DNA of 13,732 nucleotides from Pseudomonadota bacterium (GTDB lineage: Bacteria; Pseudomonadota; Alphaproteobacteria; Rhizobiales; Xanthobacteraceae): NCBI GenBank assembly GCA_023387555.1, contig JAEWHY010000399.1, positions 1 to 13,732 of the forward strand. Direction: 5' to 3'. The notes beneath the pieces were generated by a model that did not search any database, was not told the DNA's origin, and worked only from the letters and a program-made list of their open reading frames with translations. The position numbers and the translations under genes are program-made. This document shows, one piece after another, positions 1-7,280 of this stretch; position 1 is the stretch's first letter; each line of letters begins with the position of its first letter.

Positions 1-807
1 ATTATTGAGCTGGGCGCGTCCGCCGTCGCGATCGAACACGAAGTTGTACTGCAGCAGCATGTTCCGGATCGGAATCCGGTTTTGCGTGACGACCGGCAGG
101 TTGCCGTCGGTGCGGCCGATCGCGAGCAGGCCGACGAGCCCGGTGTAGACATGGGCTGCGGTCAGCCCATGCAGATGGCTGTGATACCAATACGCGCCCT
201 GCGGCTGATTTTTGGGAATGTTGTAGGTGTAGGTGTTCGCCATGCCGTCGGGGATGTGCAGCAGCACATTGTCGGCGTTCCCCTTCGGACTGACGTGAAG
301 GCCGTGGACGTGAAGGTTCAGCGGCGAGGACGCCAGCTGCTCCGGGTAGATCGGAACGTTGCCGCCCGCCGCGGTGTATTGCGGGCTGAAGAAGTCCCGG
401 ATGGTCAGGCCGGACAGGCCGTTCTCGAGATGGATGATCAGGGTCTCGCCCGGAGACACCTGCAAGGTCGGCGCGGGATAAAGATTGCCGCCCGACATCC
501 TGCCGTCGGACGGCGTGCCGCGGATCACTTCATAGTCGAACAGCAGGAAGTTCTTCACCGGTGTCGCCACCGTGTCGAGCGTGGCTTCGCCCTGTCGCGC
601 GGTGAGCCGGACCTCGAGAACGCCGTTCCTGCTCGCAAGGGTCACCGGCTCGCGAAACTCGGATCGCACCGCGAGGTCGGCCTTGCGCTGCGCGAGCGCT
701 GGCGTGACGCCGAATTGCGGCAGCGCAACCAGCACTGCTGCGCAGAGGGCCAGTTGGAAGCTGGATTTGAAAAGGGCCGAGCGGCTGCTCGCAGGCAGGC
801 AGATCAT
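1..807 (-). CDS. Multicopper oxidase, N-terminal part (runs off the left edge)
   Basis: The frame is open for 269 codons from ATG at 807 to the window edge, so the C-terminal part is missing. Residues 1-39 form a Sec-type signal peptide: basic start, hydrophobic stretch at about 17-38, and an Ala-Leu-Ala cleavage site before Gln40. The mature protein is therefore expected in the periplasm or outside. A plastocyanin-like cupredoxin domain follows, with two copper-binding motifs: HVHGLH (His166, His168) and YWYHSHLHG (His209, His211). In multicopper oxidases these four histidines help bind the trinuclear type 2/type 3 copper centre, which reduces oxygen to water. The type 1 copper site would lie beyond the window, so laccase, copper-resistance and other oxidase roles cannot be separated. 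No twin-arginine signal is seen, unlike many CopA/CueO proteins. The ribosome binding site is weak (GGAA about 10 bases upstream). It lies 175 bp downstream of the acyltransferase on the same strand. Confidence 0.9.
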   Translation of the reverse strand, partial: MICLPASSRSALFKSSFQLALCAAVLVALPQFGVTPALAQRKADLAVRSEFREPVTLASRNGVLEVRLTARQGEATLDTVATPVKNFLLFDYEVIRGTPSDGRMSGGNLYPAPTLQVSPGETLIIHLENGLSGLTIRDFFSPQYTAAGGNVPIYPEQLASSPLNLHVHGLHVSPKGNADNVLLHIPDGMANTYTYNIPKNQPQGAYWYHSHLHGLTAAHVYTGLVGLLAIGRTDGNLPVVTQNRIPIRNMLLQYNFVFDRDGGRAQLNN

Positions 808-982
808 GAACGGGATTCCGGAACCGAAAAACGAATGAAAGGAAGGGATCGGGCTGAAGCAAACGCGAATCGCTGAAAACACTATACCGTTGCAACTGAA
901 CAGGCGGCAGCCATGCCGCTGCCCTTCGCGGCGCTTTCTTTACGACGCTTGTTGGGATCGAGCCTGCTCGTGCTTTGTCAGA

Positions 983-2227
983 TCACGGGCCGTCCATGGC
1001 GGTTGTCCCGGATGGGGCAATCGCGTGGGTCTTACGCGGCTTGCGCACGCCGTTCAGCAGGAAGGCGGCGAGCGGGATGTCCCGGGTGGCAAAATACACT
1101 GCGAACGAGAGCACGGTTGTCGCAGTGAGCACAAAGAAAAATCCGAGCGCGGGGCCAAGGCTGAGCCAGATCGCGAGCGCCGACATCATTAGAATGATCG
1201 GATGATGCACCAGATAGACGGTGTAGGCGCTCTCCACGCCGTGTCGAACAAGGCGGCTCGGCCGATTGATGGTTTGGAACGCGACCTGCAGCCAGATCCT
1301 GATCAGCAGCACGGCGGCGACGCCGCCAAGGGCGGTGCCGAGGCGGCCGAAGCGCGGCACATGAACTTGGATTGCGATCGCTGCAAAAAGTGCAAGAAGC
1401 GCGACCAGCCAGACGGTGGCAGGCGGCATCCGGAACCGCTCTAGCAGCGTCATGTCCTCGAACAACAAGGCGCCGATCAGGAAAAACGGCGCGTAATGCA
1501 ACATGCGCCAGGCATCGACGACGCCCCACATCGGCGCGTCGCCACCCACCGAGAAGTACGATCCGATCCGGCTGTAAGCAAACACCTCGACCGCCAGGAG
1601 ATACCCGGCAAGGAGCGCGAGGGCGCTCGGGCCGGCAAGCGCGCGTCCGGCGTCGCTCATGTCGACGAAGCGTCTCGCAAGCCGGACGGCGAACGTCCGG
1701 ACGCTCGGCCAGACCAGGGCGAAGATCGCCGATATCAAAAGCAGATCGATCAGAAACCAAAGATGCGAGACCCAGTGCAGCGCGGACTCGTTGTGCCTGT
1801 GCGCCGCATCGACGATCAGGTCTCTCAGATGGAGCGAGCCGCTCTCCAAATGCTGGTGTGCGGCAACGGTCAGCGATTCAAACGGAACAATAAAGAGAAC
1901 GCCAAACAGCAGCGGAATTCCGAGGCGTTCCAGACGCGTTTGGAACCACGGCCCGCTGAAGCGCTTCGTCAGCATCAGTGCCGAAAAAAAGCCGGCAATG
2001 AGGAAGAACCCCGGCATGCGGAACGCATTGATGAGGTAGTAGAGATAGGAAAGGACAGTGCTCTGCTGCGGCGCTGTTATGTACCATTTCATGTTGGTCA
2101 TGAACGGTATGGTCGAATGGAGTACGATGCCAAGCAGCATGAACGACGCTCGGCATCCATCCAGATAAAACATGGTATTGCGCACGGGTTGCATCTGCGG
2201 CGGGTGCTGCATGCCAGAACAATCCAT
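983..2227 (-). CDS. Acyltransferase family 3 membrane protein (OpgC/MdoC-like)
   Basis: A 414-residue integral membrane protein with about ten hydrophobic segments. The N-terminal motif YLDGCRASFMLLGIVLH (residues 21-37, ending in the expected catalytic His37), FRMPGFFLIAGFF (69-81) and the basic TRLERLGIP stretch (98-105) are hallmarks of the acyltransferase-3 family, which moves acyl groups such as acetyl or succinyl from the cytoplasm onto sugars or lipids at the membrane. The wording 'YLDxxRAxxMLLGxxxH' most resembles the glucan-modifying OpgC/MdoC branch, so succinylation or acetylation of a periplasmic glucan or surface polysaccharide is a reasonable guess. The start is uncertain: ATGs at 2227, 2212, 2194 and 2173 are all in frame before the conserved domain, and none has a clear Shine-Dalgarno sequence. 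It is divergent from the flippase gene, with 352 bp between them, and could modify the polymer made by that cluster. That link is inference only. Confidence 0.85.
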   Translation of the reverse strand: MDCSGMQHPPQMQPVRNTMFYLDGCRASFMLLGIVLHSTIPFMTNMKWYITAPQQSTVLSYLYYLINAFRMPGFFLIAGFFSALMLTKRFSGPWFQTRLERLGIPLLFGVLFIVPFESLTVAAHQHLESGSLHLRDLIVDAAHRHNESALHWVSHLWFLIDLLLISAIFALVWPSVRTFAVRLARRFVDMSDAGRALAGPSALALLAGYLLAVEVFAYSRIGSYFSVGGDAPMWGVVDAWRMLHYAPFFLIGALLFEDMTLLERFRMPPATVWLVALLALFAAIAIQVHVPRFGRLGTALGGVAAVLLIRIWLQVAFQTINRPSRLVRHGVESAYTVYLVHHPIILMMSALAIWLSLGPALGFFFVLTATTVLSFAVYFATRDIPLAAFLLNGVRKPRKTHAIAPSGTTAMDGP

Positions 2228-2579
2228 GCGTTGCGCGGTGAGGTGGTTGCTTCGTAGCGTTCGCGGTCAAAGTGTATGCGCCGACTTTGCGTCGCTTGCT
2301 GACGTTTCCGTGATAGCGCGCGTCGTAGGCCCGATCATTCGTGCTACCTCGAAAGTGGGAGCGCGCGGATGTTCCCTGTCCGCGCGATAGCCCGAACGGG
2401 GCTGGGCGGAACACACAACGGATAATTGTCGGGCCGTGACGTTCCATGTCAGCGTGGATGCATCAAAAATTAATGTTGGCGCGCGACTGCGTTTTGGAAA
2501 TGCCGATCCAAGGCAGAGCGGCTTTCATTGAGGAGCCGGTGCATGCGCGTTCCCGACATCCTGCTCGCATCTGGATCAC
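2228..2579. other. 352 bp divergent intergenic region
   Basis: This gap lies between the acyltransferase (minus) and the flippase (plus) and should hold both promoters. I see no convincing -35/-10 pair. It contains an 8 bp perfect inverted repeat, CGCGCGGA (2362-2369) and TCCGCGCG (2379-2386), with a 9 base loop, which could be a regulatory or transcript structure. A short A/T-rich patch lies around 2464-2475. The open frames crossing it are short and look like overlaps without family features. Confidence 0.5.
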
Positions 2580-4172
2580 GTGCTGCTTTCAATGCGCGAT
2601 AATCCAAAGCCCGCCGCAGCGACGATCGATGGCCCGATGCAGCCGGCGCCTCCGGAGGGGGCTGCCGATCTCGTCAAGAATTCAGCCTTCAGCACGATCG
2701 CGGGAATCCTCGTATCCCTGACGGGTTTGATCAGTACGCTTCTGATCGCCCGGGTGCTCGGGGTTGAAGGTGCGGGCGTCGTCGCATTTGCCGTCTGGAT
2801 CGCACTCACCGGCGCGAGCTTCGCCGACGTCGGGATGTCGATGTGCCTGATGCGCTATGTCCCGGAACTGCAAGCGCGCGGGCAGGAGAGGTTGGCCGAG
2901 CCGCTCGCCGCGGCCATGTTCCGGATCGTCGCCCTTGTTTTGGCGATGTCCGTGATTGCTCTGATCGCGATCTCATATGGGCTGCCGGGCTCTCTCGACG
3001 GAACGGCGTGGTCCCTCGTTGGCGTGCTGATGGTCGTGCAGACCCTGTCGGCGCTGTTCATCGCATATCTCAAGGGCAGGCAGCAGTTCGACCGTGTTGC
3101 CGCGCTCGCCTGGAAATCGAGCCTTTGCCAGATAGCGGTGCTGATTGTCGGGCTGGCGAGTTTCGGCACGAACATCGCGCTGGTGGCCTACGTCGCAGGG
3201 GCGCTGCTGCCGTTTCTCCTGAGCCTTCGTCTTCTGGCCGCGCCGGCACATATTCCCGCCGATCTGAAGCGTCGCGTCTTTGTCTTCGCGTCCGTCAACT
3301 GGGTGACGACCGTCATTGGCGCCCTCGTGTGGCGGCGCGCCGAAATCCTGTTCCTGCAGATGTTCTGGGGCTTTGGCAGTGTCGGCCTGTTTTCTGCCGG
3401 CCTCGCGCTGTCCAGCGTGGCAACGCTGCTGCCGGCCTTGCTGCTCGGCGCCCTTCTCCCGCACTTCAGCAGTCAGATCGGCCGCGAGCGCATGGATGAA
3501 ATGCATGCGACTTACGCGACCGTGACCCGCCTGATGGGCGTGCTTGTGTTTCCGATCTGCTTCGGTGTCGCCGCCATCTGTCCGGTTCTCGTACCGATGC
3601 TTTACGGCGCGCAATTTGCCGACGCGGTTCCGTCGGCCATGATTCTCGCGGTCGGCGCGGCGATCGGGATTGCGGCGGCCACCAACACCAACGTTCTGTT
3701 CGGCCTTGAGCGCGTCCACATTCTTCTCGGCGCCAATGTCCTCGGGGTGCTCCTCTTGATTCTGTGTGGACTGACCGTGGTGCCGCGGTTCGGCGTCGAA
3801 GGTGCTGCCTTGACGCGTGTCGTGGTGCAGAGCGCTGTGGTTGCGATCGAGTGCTGGTATGTCGTCCGCCGGCTCGGATTTCACTCGCCGATGGCGGCGC
3901 TTCTCAAGGCGGCCGTCGCGGCGTCGATGTGCGCGGCCGCGGCATTCGCAATCGTCATGTTCGTTGGCGGGCCGGCCTCGCTGCTGCTCGCGGTTCCGGC
4001 CGGCGCGTTGGTCTATTTGCTATCAATCCGGAAGCTCAGGGTTCTGGAGGCGGAAGACCGCAGGTTGCTGATGAATGCCGCGTCGCGAATTCCAGCCTCG
4101 CTTCGCGCGCCGGTGCTTCTCCTGATTTCGATCGTCGTCCCGTTGGGCGAATCCGCCCCGCGGCGTGCGTGA
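2580..4172 (+). CDS. Polysaccharide flippase (Wzx-type, MATE/MVF-like membrane protein)
   Basis: A 530-residue protein with a polar N-terminus of about 30 residues and then some 12-14 hydrophobic segments across its length. It matches the layout of the polysaccharide biosynthesis/oligosaccharide flippase family (PF01943-type), which carries lipid-linked sugar repeat units across the inner membrane. Recognisable family features are the opening 'LVKNSAFSTIAGILVSLTGL' with 'LLIARVLGVEGAG' after it, which resembles the usual first two helices of such flippases, and the central 'WRRAEILFLQMFWG' segment. The first codon shown is GTG 2580. ATG at 2592 (four codons on) and ATG at 2637 are alternatives, and none has a strong ribosome binding site. 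It heads a plus-strand run with the methyltransferase, deacetylase and glycosyltransferase, which supports a role in export of a capsule, exopolysaccharide or O-antigen-like polymer. The family is clear. The polymer is unknown. Confidence 0.88.
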   Translation: MLLSMRDNPKPAAATIDGPMQPAPPEGAADLVKNSAFSTIAGILVSLTGLISTLLIARVLGVEGAGVVAFAVWIALTGASFADVGMSMCLMRYVPELQARGQERLAEPLAAAMFRIVALVLAMSVIALIAISYGLPGSLDGTAWSLVGVLMVVQTLSALFIAYLKGRQQFDRVAALAWKSSLCQIAVLIVGLASFGTNIALVAYVAGALLPFLLSLRLLAAPAHIPADLKRRVFVFASVNWVTTVIGALVWRRAEILFLQMFWGFGSVGLFSAGLALSSVATLLPALLLGALLPHFSSQIGRERMDEMHATYATVTRLMGVLVFPICFGVAAICPVLVPMLYGAQFADAVPSAMILAVGAAIGIAAATNTNVLFGLERVHILLGANVLGVLLLILCGLTVVPRFGVEGAALTRVVVQSAVVAIECWYVVRRLGFHSPMAALLKAAVAASMCAAAAFAIVMFVGGPASLLLAVPAGALVYLLSIRKLRVLEAEDRRLLMNAASRIPASLRAPVLLLISIVVPLGESAPRRA

Positions 4173-4203
4173 TTGTCGTCGTGCAACGCAACGGAGTGAA
4201 CAC

Positions 4204-4992
4204 GTGAACGTCTCATCAAAGCGCGTTATGCCGGATTATGCCGCAGCACCGGGCGTGGGCGTGTCGCCGCCAGCAGCGGTCAATGTGTTGCGCAGCGCTG
4301 TCGACAGGGCGGTTCCGCTTCTGCGCCGTGCCTATTCGAAATTCACACGGACGCGGTTCCTGGGCACCGGCGGGACTGAACCCCTCAGCCGCGATTTCGG
4401 GTTCGATTACGGGCAACCGATTGATCGCCAGTACATCGAGACGTTCCTCGCACAAAATTGCAACGATATCCGCGGGCGGGTGCTGGAGGTCGGGGACAAT
4501 TCCTACACGATGCGCTTTGGAGCAAAAGGCGTCCAGAGATCCGACGTGCTGCACGTCATGGCGGATGTTCCCGGCGTGACCATCGTGGACGATCTCAACA
4601 AGGGCGACAACATTCCATCGAACGCATTCGATTGCATCATCGTCACCCAAACGCTGCAATTCGTTTTCGATATGAGGCTTGCGATCGCGATCCTGCATCG
4701 GGCCTTGAAGCCAGGCGGCGTGTTGCTGATCACCGTGCCGGGCGTGACCAGCATCGCGCGGGATGACGATTGGGGCGATACATGGTTCTGGTCTCTTACG
4801 CCCGGCGCGCTCAGGCGTCTCCTTCGTGAGAGCTTTGACGGCGAGCTTGACATGTTCTGCTTCGGCAATGTCCTGGCCGCGTCGGCTTTTCTCTATGGCG
4901 TTCCTTCTGACGAACTGACGTCCGAAGAGTTGGCCGCTGTCGATCCCCATTATCCCGTCATCGTCGCGGCTCGCGCGGTGAAGCGCGAGTGA
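4204..4992 (+). CDS. SAM-dependent methyltransferase, polysaccharide-cluster type
   Basis: A 262-residue protein that starts at GTG 4204. GGAG at 4193-4196 sits 7 bases before it, which makes this start better than the in-frame GTG at 4165 overlapping the flippase gene. The class I methyltransferase core runs from about residue 90 to 180: motif I is VLEVGDNSYT (93-102), an acidic pair follows after a strand (VDDL, 128-131), and the later motifs are FDCIIVTQTLQFV (142-154) and LHRALKPGGVLLITVPG (164-180), typical of Methyltransf_11-like domains. Motif I lacks the second and third glycines of the classical GxGxG loop. The roughly 80-residue leader and the C-terminal 'WFWSLTPGALRRLL' resemble methyltransferases found inside sugar-polymer clusters. 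It probably methylates a sugar or a polymer end. It is 31 bp after the flippase and overlaps the deacetylase by 4 bp, so the three are likely one operon. Confidence 0.82.
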   Translation: MNVSSKRVMPDYAAAPGVGVSPPAAVNVLRSAVDRAVPLLRRAYSKFTRTRFLGTGGTEPLSRDFGFDYGQPIDRQYIETFLAQNCNDIRGRVLEVGDNSYTMRFGAKGVQRSDVLHVMADVPGVTIVDDLNKGDNIPSNAFDCIIVTQTLQFVFDMRLAIAILHRALKPGGVLLITVPGVTSIARDDDWGDTWFWSLTPGALRRLLRESFDGELDMFCFGNVLAASAFLYGVPSDELTSEELAAVDPHYPVIVAARAVKRE

Positions 4993-5945
4993 ATGCCGTG
5001 CGCCGCCGCCTCGAATTCTGGATACGCAAGGCATTCAACCGAATGCCGCCTTTTGTGCTGATGTACCATCGTGTCCACGACGCGGAACTTGATCCCTGGA
5101 ATCTTTCGGTGTCTCCCGGTTTTTTTGCGGAGCAGATAGCGGTTCTTTCGGGTGGTTACAGGCCAGTGACGCTGTCGCAGGTCGCCGGCGGCGAGGCGCC
5201 GGACAGGTCCGTCGCCGTGACATTCGATGATGGTTATGTCGATGTGCTGGAGAACGCGAAGCCTGTGCTCGAACGGCATGATTGCCCTGCCACGGTATTC
5301 ATCCCGACCGGACTTCTCGGACAAAAGCGCGACTTCTGGTGGGATGAGTTGGCCCGGATGGTTTTCGAGGCCACGTCCGTGCCGTCGGTCCTGGTGTGGA
5401 CGACCGGTGGCTATTGCGCCTCTTTGAAGGTCGATGGCGCGGCGCAATGGGATCGTGACGCGTTGCATCGCGCCCTGTGGGAGAAGTTGCTGCCGCTTGG
5501 TCATGAGACAAGGCAGGCATGTCTGGATCAGTTGGCCGTTCAGCTTCACGTTGCGAATGGAGGGTTGCCCGAGAACCGCTCAATGACTCATGCGGAAGTG
5601 AAGGCGCTTTCCAGCGATCTCATCGAGATCGGATCGCACACCGTGACACATCCGGCGTTGCCCTGCCTGGCCCGGGAAGGGAAGCGGTGGGAAGTCGTGG
5701 AGAGCCGGCGGGCCTGCGCCGAAATTGTCGGCAAACTTCCTGACAGCTTTGCCTATCCCAATGGTCAGTACGATGCGGATAGCCTGCAAGCCGTTCGCAA
5801 CGCCGGGTTTTCCAATGCCTGTACGGTTCGTGCCGCGCCCGTGACGCCCGGCTCGGCGCGTCTGGAACTGCCGCGCATCCACGTCAGGAACTGGAACGGA
5901 GAGGAGTTCGCGCGTCGCTTGTTCCGTCATTTCATCGACCCCTAG
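4989..5945 (+). CDS. Polysaccharide deacetylase (NodB homology domain)
   Basis: A 318-residue protein of the carbohydrate esterase 4 family, which removes N- or O-acetyl groups from sugar polymers using a metal ion. The visible motifs are TFDDGY at residues 78-83 (Asp80 the likely base, Asp81 metal ligand), SHTVTH at 216-221 (His217 and His221 the likely metal ligands) and FAYPNGQYD at 254-262. Between motifs 1 and 2 lies an insert of about 100 residues beginning FWWDEL (116-121), a feature of deacetylases in exopolysaccharide clusters. The N-terminal PPFVLMYHRVHD (20-31) is the usual lead-in strand. No signal peptide is evident, so it may act on lipid-linked intermediates in the cytoplasm or at the membrane. 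It starts at GTG 4989, sharing four bases (GTGA) with the methyltransferase stop, so translation is probably coupled. The polymer acted on is unknown. Confidence 0.9.
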   Translation: MNAVRRRLEFWIRKAFNRMPPFVLMYHRVHDAELDPWNLSVSPGFFAEQIAVLSGGYRPVTLSQVAGGEAPDRSVAVTFDDGYVDVLENAKPVLERHDCPATVFIPTGLLGQKRDFWWDELARMVFEATSVPSVLVWTTGGYCASLKVDGAAQWDRDALHRALWEKLLPLGHETRQACLDQLAVQLHVANGGLPENRSMTHAEVKALSSDLIEIGSHTVTHPALPCLAREGKRWEVVESRRACAEIVGKLPDSFAYPNGQYDADSLQAVRNAGFSNACTVRAAPVTPGSARLELPRIHVRNWNGEEFARRLFRHFIDP

Positions 5946-5956
5946 CCAGGGGTTGG

Positions 5957-5979
5957 CTCGTCCGCATCAGCCGACGAGC
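5957..5979 (+). terminator. Small inverted repeat after the deacetylase gene
   Basis: GCTCGTC (5956-5962) pairs with GACGAGC (5973-5979) across a 10 base loop, 11 bases after the deacetylase stop. There is no following T run, so it is at best a weak or factor-dependent terminator or a processing site between the operon and the glycosyltransferase. A smaller repeat (ACCCC...GGGGT) overlaps the stop codon itself. Confidence 0.25.
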
Positions 5980-6049
5980 GTCCATGTGACCGCGAGGTGC
6001 GATCAGAAATCAGACGAGAGGGTGCCACAATGATCAGGAAACCGCTCTG

Positions 6050-7048
6050 ATGACCGTGCATTTGATGCGGCCCGATGTAACCGCTGTTGTGCCGACGCAT
6101 AATCGTCTTGCGCTTGTCAAGCTGGCGCTCGCATCGATCCTGAGGCAGCAAGGGGTGTCAATCGAAGTTGTCGTCGTCGACGAGGCGTCTCGCGATGGCA
6201 CCCGTCAATGGCTGGACGCGCTCGCGTCGGTCGATCGCCGTGTCAAAGTGGTGCATCATGACACGCCGAAGGGTTTGCCCGGCGCCCGCAACGCTGGAAT
6301 TGAGCGCGCGAGCGGACGGTGGGTGGCCTTTTGCGACGATGACGATCTGTGGGCGCCCTACAAGCTGGTGAAGCAGGTCGAGGCTCTGACCGCGACGCGA
6401 AGCCGCTGGGCCTGCACCGCCGCGGTGCTGGTCGATGAATGCTGGCGGATCATCGGCCATCATCATGTAACAGGGGGAGATATCGCGCGTGACATTCTGG
6501 CGCGTAACGCCGTTTCGAGCGGAGCGTCGAGCGTGGTGGCCGAACTGAACCTCATCCGCGAGCTTGGCGGCTTTGATGAGAGCCTGACCTCGTCTGAAGA
6601 CTGGGATTTGTGGATCCGGGTCGCGCAGCGCTCGCCGATAGCAGCCGTGGATCGCCCGTTGATTGCTTATCGGCAGGCCGCGGGCTCGATGTCGGCGAAT
6701 GTGGGGCGGATGCGGACCAACCGGGCCCGGATCATCCAGCGATATCGACAACTGGCGCGTGATTGGAACGTGGACGCCGACGACGCATCTTACGAACGGT
6801 TCCTGGCGAAGCAGTTGCTGCGGTCGGGTTCGCGTTTCCGATCCGCCGGTGCTTTCGCGCATCTCGTCATGAAGCATGGAAAATTGCGCGAGCTGCCGCG
6901 GATCGCGGCGGCGCTGTTCGCGCCGAGGCTGACGCACAAGGTGGGTAATTCCCGTGCAGCCGCCAGCGTCCCGAGCGACTGGCGCGCGGAAGCCGAGGCA
7001 TGGCTGGCAGAAGCGATGATGCCCGCCAACGTCGTGGATGTTTGCTAG
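6050..7048 (+). CDS. Family 2 glycosyltransferase
   Basis: A 332-residue GT-A fold glycosyltransferase. Residues 10-100 hold the nucleotide-sugar binding half: VTAVVPTHNR (10-19), VVVDEASRDGT (41-51), GLPGARNAGIERASG (75-89) and the metal-binding CDDDDLW (95-101). The acceptor half contains the ED motif in SSEDWDLW (181-188), where the Asp is the likely catalytic base. There is no membrane segment, so it is a cytosolic or membrane-associated enzyme that adds a sugar from a nucleotide donor to a growing chain. The last roughly 100 residues are basic and helical. The start is ATG 6050 with AGGAA at 6036-6040, 9 bases upstream. A six-codon frame (6030-6050, MIRKPL) with its own purine-rich AGAGGG upstream ends in TGATG, overlapping this start, so translation may be coupled. 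It belongs with the flippase-methyltransferase-deacetylase run. Donor and acceptor are unknown. Confidence 0.92.
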   Translation: MTVHLMRPDVTAVVPTHNRLALVKLALASILRQQGVSIEVVVVDEASRDGTRQWLDALASVDRRVKVVHHDTPKGLPGARNAGIERASGRWVAFCDDDDLWAPYKLVKQVEALTATRSRWACTAAVLVDECWRIIGHHHVTGGDIARDILARNAVSSGASSVVAELNLIRELGGFDESLTSSEDWDLWIRVAQRSPIAAVDRPLIAYRQAAGSMSANVGRMRTNRARIIQRYRQLARDWNVDADDASYERFLAKQLLRSGSRFRSAGAFAHLVMKHGKLRELPRIAAALFAPRLTHKVGNSRAAASVPSDWRAEAEAWLAEAMMPANVVDVC

Positions 7049-7151
7049 GGCGTATGTGCGGTCGAGACGGGTGGGCACCCCGTCGCACTTCAAGTGCGGG
7101 AAGCTCTGGCCTTCCGGAAGAATTGTGTGTAATCAGACCGCGGATTTGCGG

Positions 7152-7177
7152 GGCCGGACGCGCGGATGCGTCGGGCC
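7152..7177 (+). terminator. GC-rich hairpin between the glycosyltransferase and the tRNA gene
   Basis: GGCCGGACGC (7152-7161) pairs with GCGTCGGGCC (7168-7177) apart from one G/G mismatch, around a 6 base loop, and is followed by the pyrimidine-rich ATTCTCTTCT. It could end the transcript of the glycosyltransferase 100 bases upstream or be part of the tRNA leader. A second small repeat, CGCACTTCAAGTGCG (7083-7097), is also present. Both lack a clean T run. Confidence 0.35.
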
Positions 7178-7194
7178 GGCATTCTCTTCTCAGG

Positions 7195-7271
7195 GCGCCG
7201 GTAGCTCAGCTGGATAGAGCACCAGACTTCGAATCTGGGGGTCAGAGGTTCGAATCCTCTCCGGCGCGCCA
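7195..7271 (+). tRNA. tRNA-Arg, anticodon TCG
   Basis: A complete cloverleaf can be folded by eye. The acceptor stem is GCGCCGG (7195-7201) with CCGGCGC (7261-7267), the D stem is GCTC/GAGC, and the anticodon stem CCAGA/TCTGG holds the loop CTTCGAA, giving anticodon TCG (7229-7231), which reads CGA arginine codons. The T arm is AGAGG-TTCGAAT-CCTCT, then G as discriminator base and an encoded CCA (7269-7271). The insertion sequence begins about 10 bases after the CCA, so the original downstream sequence and any terminator have been displaced. tRNA 3' ends are frequent integration points, and here the gene separates two functionally different regions. Confidence 0.97.
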
Positions 7272-7280
7272 TCAAAAAAA

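Noticed and set aside
82..876. 264-codon plus-strand open frame
   Set aside because: It lies opposite the multicopper oxidase, whose signal peptide and copper motifs are clear. The plus-strand translation is Arg/Ala-rich with no family features.
1496..2257. 253-codon plus-strand open frame
   Set aside because: Opposite the acyltransferase. The translation is polar and Arg/Glu-rich, as expected from the complement of a membrane protein gene.
2446..2721. 91-codon plus-strand frame in the gap before the flippase
   Set aside because: It runs into the flippase in another frame, has no domain, and has composition typical of chance.
2973..3884. 303-codon minus-strand open frame
   Set aside because: Opposite the flippase. 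The His/Gln/Arg-rich translation has no recognisable domain.
4165..4203. Earlier GTG start for the methyltransferase
   Set aside because: It overlaps the flippase stop without a ribosome binding site, whereas GTG 4204 has GGAG at ideal spacing.
6158..7093. 311-codon minus-strand open frame
   Set aside because: Antisense to the glycosyltransferase, with no ribosome binding site or motifs.
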